From Acetobacteraceae bacterium (GTDB taxonomy: Bacteria; Pseudomonadota; Alphaproteobacteria; Acetobacterales; Acetobacteraceae), in contig JALHQB010000015.1 in assembly GCA_022842185.1 (NCBI GenBank), forward strand, positions 1 through 64,000: a stretch of 64,000 nucleotides of DNA, in the 5' to 3' direction. This document shows, piece after piece, positions 36,140 to 44,068 of this stretch; position 1 is the first letter of the stretch; each line of letters starts with the position of its first letter. The position numbers and the translations under genes were made by a program. The notes below the pieces were generated by a model that searched no databases, had not been told where the DNA came from, and saw nothing but the letters and a program-made list of their open reading frames with translations.

Positions 36140-36976
36140 TTACTGCGGCCCGGCCACGGCGAAGCCGCCTTCGGCAATGCCGACGCCATAGCGGTCGAAC
36201 AGGACCTTCAGACTGCCATCAGCCATCATCTCCGTCAGTACCTTCGACACTTCCTGCGCCAGCGCACGGGAACGGAAGGCCAGCGCCGCTGGCGTGGCGT
36301 TGATCCCGTGCAGCACGCGCGGGAAATCGCCGCGCTGATCATACTCGGCAGCGACGGCATCGATGGATGTGACGGCATCCACCTGCCCGGCGCGGAGCGC
36401 CTGGAAGGCGACCGCGAAGTTGTCGAAGGTGCGGATGTTGATCGGGCGACCGCCGGCGGACTGGATCGTCTGGCTCATGGCGCGCAAGGTGCGCTCCTCG
36501 AAGCCGCCGAGTTCCACGCCGACGCTGCGGCCTGCCAGGTCTTCCTGCCGCGCGATATTCAGTGGGTTGCCGCGTGCGGCGGAAATGGCGACCGCATTGT
36601 TCTCGTAGCGGATCATCTGCATCATCCGGGCGCGCTCCTCGGTGTAGAAGATGCCCGTGTTGATCATGTCCCAGCGCCGCGCCGCGAGGCCGGGGACCAT
36701 CGCGGAGAACTCGATCCGCACATATTCCGGCGTCAGGCACAGGCGGCGCGCGATCTCGTTGCCAAGGTCGATCCGCATGCCGCGCAGCTGCCCGGTGCTG
36801 TCCACCGATTGCAGCGGCGGCAGGGTGGGGTTGGTGGACATCACCAGGGTGCGCGGCTTGATCAGTTCCGAATCCGGGACGCGGGGCTGACAGGCGGGCG
36901 CCTGGGCGAGGGCGGGAAACGCCATCCCCATGGACGCGGCGGTGAGGGCGGCGAGTGTGATCCGGCGGCGCATCAT
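36140..36976 (-). CDS. Amino-acid ABC transporter periplasmic binding protein
   Basis: A 278-residue receptor with a Sec signal (MMRRRITLAALTAASMGMAFPALAQA, cut near AQA). The mature SBP_bac_3 domain includes RTLVMSTNPTLPPLQSVDSTGQLRGMRIDLGNEIARRL, where an aromatic normally precedes PP, VAISAARGNPLNIARQEDLAGRSVGVELGG, and FDNFAVAFQALRAGQVDAVTS. Two cysteines near residue 28 and 80 may form a disulfide. Operon order (leftward) is DapA-like, this receptor, permease. The ligand is probably an amino acid. Confidence 0.9.
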   Translation of the reverse strand: MMRRRITLAALTAASMGMAFPALAQAPACQPRVPDSELIKPRTLVMSTNPTLPPLQSVDSTGQLRGMRIDLGNEIARRLCLTPEYVRIEFSAMVPGLAARRWDMINTGIFYTEERARMMQMIRYENNAVAISAARGNPLNIARQEDLAGRSVGVELGGFEERTLRAMSQTIQSAGGRPINIRTFDNFAVAFQALRAGQVDAVTSIDAVAAEYDQRGDFPRVLHGINATPAALAFRSRALAQEVSKVLTEMMADGSLKVLFDRYGVGIAEGGFAVAGPQ

Positions 36977-37019
36977 GGTGTCGTCCTTGGCTGCGAAGTC
37001 GCGGTTCGACGGGGTGGCG

Positions 37020-37943
37020 CTATTCCGCCGCGAGCGGCGCGGCGACGGGCAGGCCGATGCCGCGCAGCACCTCCGCCAGCGCCGGCATATCCGGTGCTGG
37101 CAGAGGCAGCCGCGGCGGGCGCGGCGCGCCCATGTCCATGCCGATCAGGCGGAAAGCGGCCTTGGTGCCGGAGACGTAGCGGGGCCCGCCCACCCAGGGC
37201 AGCAGCGGCGCCAGTTGGCGATACAGCGCCAGCGCCTTCTCCCGGTCGGCCTCGAAGGCTGCCGCGTCGAACATCTCGGAGCTCAGGCGCGGCGCGACAT
37301 TGCTGCATACCGCCACCCAGCCGATCGCACCCAGCCAGGCGCTTTCGTAGCCCAGCACACCGGCAAACACCTCCATCCGGTCGCCGCAGAGCGCGATGAT
37401 GTCGCGCACCCGCGTCACCTCCAGCGTGCTCTCCTTGACGTAGCGGCAGTTCGGGATGCGCGAGAGCTCGGCCAGGATCGGCGGCGTCAGGTCCACATTC
37501 GCCGTCGCCGGGTTGTTGTAGACCATGATGGGAATGCCGATGGCGCGTGCGATCGCGTCGTAGTGGTGCTGCAGTTCCTGCTCGGTGGGCACGGAGTAGA
37601 AGGGCGGGATCACCATCACGCCATCGGCGCCCTGGGCCTCGGCTTCCTTCGAGAGCGCCACGGCCTCGCGCGTGTCCTCGGTGCCGGTACCGACCAGCAC
37701 GGGCACGCGGCCGGCGGCGGTCTTCACCACGCAATCCACGATGGCCGCGCGTTCCTCGCGCGAGACGGACAGGAATTCGCCGGTGGACCCCAGCGGGATC
37801 AGGCCGCGCACGCCTTCGGTGATCTGGTATTCGACCAGCCGGCGCAGCGCCGCCAGGTCCACCGCCGACCCATCCGCCGTGAAGGGCGTGATGAGGACCG
37901 TATAGGTTCCGCGGAAGGGCTCGCCCGCCATCTTGTCCACCAT
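37020..37943 (-). CDS. DapA-family aldolase/deaminase (4-hydroxy-pyrroline-carboxylate deaminase candidate)
   Basis: A 307-residue TIM barrel of the DHDPS superfamily: GTYTVLITPFTADGSAVDLAALRRLVEYQITEG, the GSTGEFLSVSREER loop, VYNNPATANVDLTPP, and the Schiff-base lysine in CRYVKESTLEVTRV. The GSTGE loop and YNNP fit true family members. Next to an amino-acid ABC transporter and a fused amino-acid dehydrogenase, the hydroxyproline-pathway deaminase is a good candidate, but plain DapA-like or keto-acid lyases cannot be excluded. It leads the transporter operon and is divergent from the fusion gene by 53 bp. Confidence 0.85.
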   Translation of the reverse strand: MVDKMAGEPFRGTYTVLITPFTADGSAVDLAALRRLVEYQITEGVRGLIPLGSTGEFLSVSREERAAIVDCVVKTAAGRVPVLVGTGTEDTREAVALSKEAEAQGADGVMVIPPFYSVPTEQELQHHYDAIARAIGIPIMVYNNPATANVDLTPPILAELSRIPNCRYVKESTLEVTRVRDIIALCGDRMEVFAGVLGYESAWLGAIGWVAVCSNVAPRLSSEMFDAAAFEADREKALALYRQLAPLLPWVGGPRYVSGTKAAFRLIGMDMGAPRPPRLPLPAPDMPALAEVLRGIGLPVAAPLAAE

Positions 37944-37970
37944 GCGCTGTCGCTAGATCATGGGAGGAGA

Positions 37971-38006
37971 ATGCAAGACACGCACCAGCGCAAGCCATGC
38001 GGCTGA
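37971..38006 (+). promoter_or_regulatory. Possible 11-codon upstream ORF overlapping the fusion-gene start
   Basis: An ATG at 37971 sits right after a strong ribosome-binding sequence (GGGAGGAGA) and encodes MQDTHQRKPCG, stopping at TGA 38004-38006, which overlaps the ATG (37997) of the 959-residue gene in another frame. The large gene lacks its own strong ribosome-binding site, so it may be translated by coupling to this leader. Alternatively the annotated ATG is wrong or the leader is chance. Confidence 0.35.
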
Positions 38007-40876
38007 CGGGTGGCGGGGCAAGCCCGCTCGGCCCGTCGATCGCCTTCACCTTCGAGGATGAATCCGGTCCGCGGCGGATTGAGGCGCTGGCGGGCGAGAC
38101 GCTCGGCGCCGCGCTCTCGGCAGCGGGGGTGCTGGCGTTGCGCCGCACCGCATCGGGCGCGCCGCGCGGGCTGCATTGCGGCATGGGCGCCTGCTGGGAC
38201 TGCCTGGTGACGGTGGATGGCCGCGCACACCAGCGCGCCTGCATGACGAAGGCGCGCGACGGGATGCGCGTCAGCGGCGCGGTCCCTTCCGCGCCAGTCC
38301 CGCTGGCGGCAGCATCATGGGCGGAGCAGGCCAGGACGCCCGATGTGCTGGTGGTCGGCGCCGGTGCGGCCGGGCTGTCGGCAGCGATCGCGGCGGCCGA
38401 GGCTGGCGCCTGCGTCCTGCTGCTGGACGAGCGCGCCGAACCCGGCGGCCAATACCTGAAAGGCACACCGGCGCACCACATCGCCCACCCCGACCGCCAG
38501 TTCCGCGCCGGCGACGCCCTGCGCGCCCACGCCGCCGCGGCCGGCGTCGAGGTCCTCGCGAATGCAATCGCCTGGGGCGCCTTCCCACCGGGCGAGGTGC
38601 ATGGCGCGATCGAGGCGTCCACCGACCCGGCCCATGCCGCGGAGATCGCAGTGCTGCACGGGCAACACCCGCTGCTCATCCGCCCGCGCCGGCTTGTCCT
38701 GGCCCCCGGCGCGCATGAGCAGCCCGTCGCCATTCCCGGCTGGACCCTGCCGGGCGTGATGACCACGGGGGCGATGCAGACGCTGGCGCGCGCGGGCCGG
38801 GTCTCGCCGGCCGGGCGCGTCGTGATCGCGGGCAATGGGCCGCTGAACCTGCTGCTGGCGGTGGAGCTTCTCGCCGGTGGGGTGGACGTGGCGGCCGTAG
38901 TGGAGACCGCGCCGCGCCCGGGACCGGCCGTCTGGCGCCAGGCGCTGCGGATGGGGATGCTGGCGCCGGACCTGGCCTGGGACGGCACCCGCTACCTGCT
39001 GGCCTTGCGGCGCGCGGGGGTCGAGGTGATCTGGGGCGCCACCCTGCTGGCCTGCGATGGTGAAGGCGCTTTCGCCGCCCTGCGGATCGGTACGGCGGCC
39101 GGGGAGCGGCGCATCGCTGCCGGGGCCTGTGCGCTGAACCACGGCTTCCAGGCCGAGACGGGGCTGGCCCGTGCCCTGGGTGCCACCCATCGCGTCGGGA
39201 CCGCCGGCACGCTGGAGACCGTGACGGATGCGGAAGGGCGCACCAGCCTTCCTGCCATCTTCGCGGTTGGCGATGGGGCGGCGCTGGGCGGCGCGCGGGT
39301 GGCGCTGGCGCGTGGACATCTGGCGGGACAGGCGGCGGCCAGGGACCTGAGGTATCCCGTACCCGGCCTGGCGGATCGTCGCGCCCTGGACCGGGCACTG
39401 GGCTTCCAGCGCAGTCTCTGGCGCGTCTTCGCGGCCCCGTCCCTCGCGCCGCCGCCGGACGACACGATCGCCTGCCGCTGTGAGGAGGTGACGGTGGGCG
39501 CGCTGCGCGGGCATGGCAGCGCGGTGGCGGCCAAGCGCGCCACCCGCGCCGGCATGGGCCGCTGCGGTGGGCGCTTCTGCGCCGCCACCCTGCACGCCAT
39601 CCTGGGCGCGGCGGCAGACGAGGCGGGGTTTGCCGCGCCACGCGCGCCTGTCCGCCCGGTGCCGGCCGCCGCCCTGATGCGTGAGGCACCGTCCCAGGGC
39701 CATCACCACGGCATTCCCGACCCGCCAATGCCCGGCTGGAGCACCGCGACCCGCGCGACGGCACCTTCGGATTGCGACGTCCTGGTTATCGGCGGCGGCG
39801 TGGTGGGCCTGTCGTGCGCCCTGCACCTCGCCCGCAACGGCATCGGGGTGACCGTCGCGGATCGCGGCGAGCCCGGCCTCGGCGCCAGCACGACCAACGC
39901 CGGATCGCTGCACATCCAGCTCCTGGCCTATGATTTCGACGGGACGGGCGACCCCGGGCCGCTTGCCTCGGCGTTGGCGCTCGGCCCGGCCTCGGTGGCG
40001 CTGTGGCGGGAGATCGCGCGCGAGGCCGGCGAGGATCTCGGCATCCGCACGGAGGGCGGACTCATCCTGGCCGACGACGCGGACACCTTCGAATGGCTGC
40101 GTCGCAAGACCGCGTTCGAAAGCGCGCGCGGCATCGAGGCCGGGATGATCGGGGCGGAGGATGTCGCGCGGATCGCGCCAGCGCTGGATCGCCGCTTCCT
40201 TGGCGCGGCCTGGTGCCCGCAGGAAGGGCAGATGGACCCGTTGCGCGGCACCGCGGCCCTGCTGCGCCTGGCCCGCGCGGCCGGGGCGCATGTGGCGGCG
40301 GGGCTGGATGTGACGGCGATCGAAGCGCTGCGCGCCGGCTTCCGGATCACGTCACCCAGTGGGGTTTTCCACGCCGGGCAGGTGGTGAATGCCGCCGGGC
40401 CGCATGCCATGCGGGTCGCTGCGCTCGCGGGCGCGCGGCTGCCCATGCGGCTCATCGTGCAGCAGGTTGTCGTCACCGAGGCCGGACCGCCGGTGCTGCG
40501 CCCGCTCGTGCAATGGGCGCGGCGGCATCTTTCCCTGAAGCAGGCGGAGGCGGGGCATCTGCTGATCGGCGGCGGCTGGCCGGGGCGGCTGGGCGCGGAC
40601 GGTGCGGCACGGCTGCTGCGCTGGTCAGTCGAGGGCAATCTGCACATTGCGGGTGCAGCGTTGCCGGCGCTGGCGGGGCTGCATGTCCTGCGCGCCTGGT
40701 CGGCGCCGAATATCCTGCTCGACCGCGGGCCGATCGTGAGCGGGACGCCGGGCATGCCGGGGCTGGTCCATGCGGTGACGAGCAATGGCTGGACGCTCGG
40801 GCCGATCGTCGGGCGCATGGCGGCGGAGGTCGTGATGGGGCGCGAGGGCACGCCGGCCGCCTTCGCGCTGGCGTGA
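37997..40876 (+). CDS. Fused ferredoxin + FAD/NAD + FAD-oxidase amino-acid dehydrogenase
   Basis: One 959-residue polypeptide joins three modules usually encoded as separate subunits. Residues 1-105 form a [2Fe-2S] plug domain (Cys61, Cys66, Cys69, Cys82). Residues about 115-560 are a sarcosine-oxidase-alpha/HcnB-like flavoprotein (GAGAAG at 121) ending in a BFD-type cluster (Cys493, Cys495, Cys523, Cys528). Residues about 592-959 are a DAO-type FAD oxidase (GGGVVG at 599, NAGSLHIQLL). This equals the gamma, alpha and beta subunits of hydroxyproline dehydrogenase, opine oxidase or hydrogen cyanide synthase. Its neighbours favour amino-acid catabolism. No signal peptide is seen. Confidence 0.9.
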   Translation: MRLTGGGASPLGPSIAFTFEDESGPRRIEALAGETLGAALSAAGVLALRRTASGAPRGLHCGMGACWDCLVTVDGRAHQRACMTKARDGMRVSGAVPSAPVPLAAASWAEQARTPDVLVVGAGAAGLSAAIAAAEAGACVLLLDERAEPGGQYLKGTPAHHIAHPDRQFRAGDALRAHAAAAGVEVLANAIAWGAFPPGEVHGAIEASTDPAHAAEIAVLHGQHPLLIRPRRLVLAPGAHEQPVAIPGWTLPGVMTTGAMQTLARAGRVSPAGRVVIAGNGPLNLLLAVELLAGGVDVAAVVETAPRPGPAVWRQALRMGMLAPDLAWDGTRYLLALRRAGVEVIWGATLLACDGEGAFAALRIGTAAGERRIAAGACALNHGFQAETGLARALGATHRVGTAGTLETVTDAEGRTSLPAIFAVGDGAALGGARVALARGHLAGQAAARDLRYPVPGLADRRALDRALGFQRSLWRVFAAPSLAPPPDDTIACRCEEVTVGALRGHGSAVAAKRATRAGMGRCGGRFCAATLHAILGAAADEAGFAAPRAPVRPVPAAALMREAPSQGHHHGIPDPPMPGWSTATRATAPSDCDVLVIGGGVVGLSCALHLARNGIGVTVADRGEPGLGASTTNAGSLHIQLLAYDFDGTGDPGPLASALALGPASVALWREIAREAGEDLGIRTEGGLILADDADTFEWLRRKTAFESARGIEAGMIGAEDVARIAPALDRRFLGAAWCPQEGQMDPLRGTAALLRLARAAGAHVAAGLDVTAIEALRAGFRITSPSGVFHAGQVVNAAGPHAMRVAALAGARLPMRLIVQQVVVTEAGPPVLRPLVQWARRHLSLKQAEAGHLLIGGGWPGRLGADGAARLLRWSVEGNLHIAGAALPALAGLHVLRAWSAPNILLDRGPIVSGTPGMPGLVHAVTSNGWTLGPIVGRMAAEVVMGREGTPAAFALA

Positions 40877-40942
40877 CGGAGAGCACCCTCGGCGTCGTGC
40901 GGCATTGACAGTGTCGTCGGTCGCTGACGACCTTCCAAGCAG

Positions 40943-42229
40943 ATGAAGGAGCGCGGCACCAAGGTGACTGAAACGACCCGAGATGCAGAGGCCGCCATCG
41001 CCCTGCTGCGCGACCTGATTGCCCTGACGCGGAATGGCGAGGCGGCGGTGCAGGACCGGCTCGCCGCGGGCTTCCGCGCCGCCGGCTGCACCGTGGAGCG
41101 CCTGCGCTACCGCCCCGCCGAGGTCCCGCTGCGCGAGGAGTTCGCCAGCCAATCCGCCATCGCGACGGAAGAACGCGAGGCGGTGATCGCACGCCTGCAC
41201 GGCACGGGTGGCGGCCGCAGCCTCATCCTGTTCGCCCATCCCGATGGCGAGGCCTTCGGCGACGACCATGGCTGGACCCGCGACCCCTTCGCGGGAGCCA
41301 TCGCCGATGGGCGGCTCTATGGCTGGGGCGTGGCGGATGACCTGGCGGGGGTCGCGATCATGGTGGAGGCGGTGCGGCGCGCGGCCGCCGTGGGCCCGCT
41401 GCGCGGCGACGTGATCCTGGCGAGCACGCCCAGCAAGCGCCATGCGCGTGGGGTCCACGCGGTCATGCATCATGGCCACCGCGCGGATGCGGCGGTCTAT
41501 CTCCATCCGGCGGAATCCGGCGTCGGCATGCGCGAGGTGAAGACGCTGGCGAGCGGCCAGGCGATCTTCCGCGTGACCGTCGACGGGCGCCTGCCGGACA
41601 CGCAGGAGCCTGGCCACGCTGCCTTCGCCCATACCGCGGTGAACCCGATCGAACGCATGATTCCGGTCATGACGGCGCTGCGGGCACTGGATGCGCGGCG
41701 CGGCGAGCGCGTGCGCCATCCTGCGCTGGAGGCGGCGATCGGGCGTTCCACCAACTTGCTGATTTCGCGGATCGAGGGCGGCACGAAAGCGGGGCGCGTT
41801 CCGGTGGAGTGCTCGATCCTCGTCGCGCTGTCCTTTCCGCCGGGCGAGGCGCTCTCCGCCGTGCAGGCCGAGGTGGAGGCGGCCGTGGCGGAAGCGGCGG
41901 CGGGCGATGGCTGGCTGCGCGAGCATCCGCCGCGGCTCGACTGGATTTCCGGCGTGACGGGGGCGGCGGTATCGGAGAGCGATCCGCTGTGGATCGAGAC
42001 GTCGCGTGCTGTCCAGGACGTCACGGGGGAACCGCCCTACGTCAATCCGCTGCACACCTCCTCCGACATCCGCAACCCGATGGTGCAGCACGGCATCCCC
42101 TGCGTTGGGCTCGGGCCGCTGTGCGGGGACCTCACGCACAATGGCAGCCGGGACGAATGGGTGGACGCGGCGGACTATGTGCGCGCGGTGGAGGTGGGCG
42201 CGCGGCTGATCCGCAACTGGTGTGGCTAG
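40943..42229 (+). CDS. M20-family deacylase-like protein with altered catalytic region
   Basis: A 428-residue metallopeptidase-fold protein of the ArgE/DapE group. The first metal ligands are clear (LILFAHPDGEAF, YGWGVADDLAGVAIM with the bridging Asp), and the last histidine region reads NPLHTSSDIRNP. Where M20 enzymes carry the catalytic Glu-Glu pair (DEExGG) it reads STPSKRHARGVHAVM, followed by YLHPAESGVG, so the general base appears missing or moved. A GTG at 40964 is an alternative start (AAGGAG 12 bp before). It follows the fusion gene on the same strand, so an N-acyl or N-carbamoyl amino acid may be the target. Confidence 0.82.
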   Translation: MKERGTKVTETTRDAEAAIALLRDLIALTRNGEAAVQDRLAAGFRAAGCTVERLRYRPAEVPLREEFASQSAIATEEREAVIARLHGTGGGRSLILFAHPDGEAFGDDHGWTRDPFAGAIADGRLYGWGVADDLAGVAIMVEAVRRAAAVGPLRGDVILASTPSKRHARGVHAVMHHGHRADAAVYLHPAESGVGMREVKTLASGQAIFRVTVDGRLPDTQEPGHAAFAHTAVNPIERMIPVMTALRALDARRGERVRHPALEAAIGRSTNLLISRIEGGTKAGRVPVECSILVALSFPPGEALSAVQAEVEAAVAEAAAGDGWLREHPPRLDWISGVTGAAVSESDPLWIETSRAVQDVTGEPPYVNPLHTSSDIRNPMVQHGIPCVGLGPLCGDLTHNGSRDEWVDAADYVRAVEVGARLIRNWCG

Positions 42230-42420
42230 ACCACCCATGCGGCGCACATACCTGTCGCCGTAGCGCGATGGCCGGTGGAGTGGCTCCCGCTGGTTGGGGC
42301 AGACGGGGACGGCTTGCCTGAACATGGCCGTAGCCGGTGCTTGGCGTCCTTATTGCTTACCGCAACATTACCAGGGCGGCCAGACTCTGACGGCATCGCC
42401 CGGAGCCGGAGATACCGTTC
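42230..42420. promoter_or_regulatory. Gap upstream of the second Bug gene
   Basis: 191 bp with no gene. The Bug start at 42421 has GGAG about 9 bp upstream. I see no convincing promoter pair or terminator. Confidence 0.3.
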
Positions 42421-43395
42421 ATGATACCTCGCCGTCGCATGCTCGCGGCCGTCCCGGCCGCCATGGCCGCTCCACCAATCGCTACCGCACAGGGCGTCTG
42501 GCCCCAGCGGCAGATCCGCTTGGTCGTGCCCTATCCACCGGGGGGTGCGAGCGACATCGCGGGCCGCCTGCAGGCGCAGGTATTGCAGGAGGGGCTCGGC
42601 GTTCCAGTGGTGGTGGACAACCGCGGCGGCGCGGGCGGTACGCTCGGCACCGCCCATGTCGCGCAGAGCGCCCCCGATGGTTACACCATCATGATGGCGA
42701 GCCCGTCCTCGCACCTCGGCGCGCCGCTGTTGTTCCGCACACCGGGCTATGAGGGCGTGGACGATTTCACCGCCATCGCGACCTTCTCGATCGGCACTGC
42801 CTTGGTCGGCGTCAATCCGCGCCTGCCGATCCACACCATCCAGGAACTGATCGCCTACGCGCGGGCGCGGCCGGGCCAGCTCAACTTCGGTTCGGCCGGC
42901 GCCGGCGGCGCGAACCACATGCTCGGCGTGCTCTTCATGCAGCGCACAGGCGTAGAACTGACGCATGTGCCCTATCGCGGCGCGGCGCCGGCGCTGGCGG
43001 ACCTCATCGCGGGGAACATCCAGGTCGTCTTCGACAGCTTCTCGGGCATTATCCCGGCGGTGCGCGGCGGGCAGGTGCGGGCCCTTGCGGTGACGAGCGC
43101 GACCCGCTGGCCGCTGGCGCCTGATCTGCCCACTGTGCAGGAGCAGGGCGTGCCGGATTATGACCTTCCGAGCTTCGCGGCCGTGATGGGACCGCGCGGC
43201 ATACCCGAGCCGATCGTGGCGCGCATGAATGCTGTGATCAACGAAGGGCTGCGGAACCCCATGCTCGTGGAGCGCCTGGCGGCCAACGGCAACATTCCCT
43301 ACCCGACCACGCCAGCGGAGTTCGCCGCGCTGATGCGCGCGCAGCGCGCCGTCTGGCGGGACCTCGTCCGGACGACGGGACTGCAGCCGGAGTAA
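42421..43395 (+). CDS. Bug/TctC-type binding protein
   Basis: A 324-residue periplasmic receptor for a carboxylate. The signal peptide is MIPRRRMLAAVPAAMAAPPIATAQG. The mature part has IRLVVPYPPGGASDIAGRLQA, VVVDNRGGAGGTLGTAHVAQSAPDGYTI, LNFGSAGAGGANHMLGVLF, VPYRGAAPALADLIAGNIQ, and LPSFAAVMGPRGIP, the standard Bug pattern. It is not close to the other Bug gene (16140) beyond family level. A decayed tctA follows, so it once served, or still serves, a tripartite transporter whose membrane part is lost here. Confidence 0.92.
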   Translation: MIPRRRMLAAVPAAMAAPPIATAQGVWPQRQIRLVVPYPPGGASDIAGRLQAQVLQEGLGVPVVVDNRGGAGGTLGTAHVAQSAPDGYTIMMASPSSHLGAPLLFRTPGYEGVDDFTAIATFSIGTALVGVNPRLPIHTIQELIAYARARPGQLNFGSAGAGGANHMLGVLFMQRTGVELTHVPYRGAAPALADLIAGNIQVVFDSFSGIIPAVRGGQVRALAVTSATRWPLAPDLPTVQEQGVPDYDLPSFAAVMGPRGIPEPIVARMNAVINEGLRNPMLVERLAANGNIPYPTTPAEFAALMRAQRAVWRDLVRTTGLQPE

Positions 43396-44068
43396 GCCTT
43401 ACCTGACCTTCGGCCGGTCGGCATCATGAGGCCATGCTGGGCATTCTTCCCAGTTTCGTCCAGGGGCCGGTGCCGGCGCTGGAACCGCGCCTTTCGGCGC
43501 GTTTCCAAACGGCCTCTGGGAAGGTTTGTGCCATCGGCTGGAGGAGGTTTGGAACACCGCGGTGGTCCGCATGGCCTTCTCGCTGGTCTCCTGCGACTGA
43601 TGCTCATGAACGGTCGCCTGCGACCGTCGCGCAGCAGGAGGTCGTGATGTGGATCATCTCCGGACCGTATACCGGTACCCTGCGACGGGGCTGGCGCTCG
43701 GCAAGTCCGCTGTCTCTTCGGCTATCGGAGGGATCTTCTCGATCGTGGTGCTGATCTTCGTCGCCCCGATGCTGGCGCGTGCGGCCTAGCCCTTCGGCCC
43801 GCCAGAATACTTCGCACTGGCGCTGTTGGGACTGTCGATGTGCGCCGCGGTCGGTGGCGACAGTCCGCTCAAGACATATCCCGCGACGGCGCTGATCCAT
43901 TCCTCCTCGGCCGCCATCGAAATCGTGATGAGGCTGTGTCTGGCCGAAAGCGCGACGGCCGCAGCCGCTGCGCTCGCCACGCAGCGCTCTGTCATCAAAT
44001 TGCAGCCAGACCACCACACCACCGTCGTTCACGAGGACTAATCCCACGCCCGCATCAGGGGTCGGGAC
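43396..44068 (+). pseudogene. Decayed tctA-type permease fragment in a 670-bp gap
   Basis: One frame from about 43655 reads VYRYPATGLALGKSAVSSAIGG, FSIVVLIFVAPMLARAA, a TAG stop at about 43786, then PFGPPEYFALALLGLSMCAA and GGDSPLKT, to about 43875. This is the TctA segment (LALG..FAPxLARxALxFGPPEYFALxLLGL). Only some 75 of about 500 residues remain, with one in-frame stop. The rest of the gap has no recognisable gene; a GCGCC..GGCGC stem lies near 43487-43503. Confidence 0.75.

Noticed and set aside
35405-37399. 664-codon plus-strand frame opposite the permease and receptor genes
   Set aside because: It covers genes with signal peptide and membrane segments on the other strand and lacks any recognisable motif.
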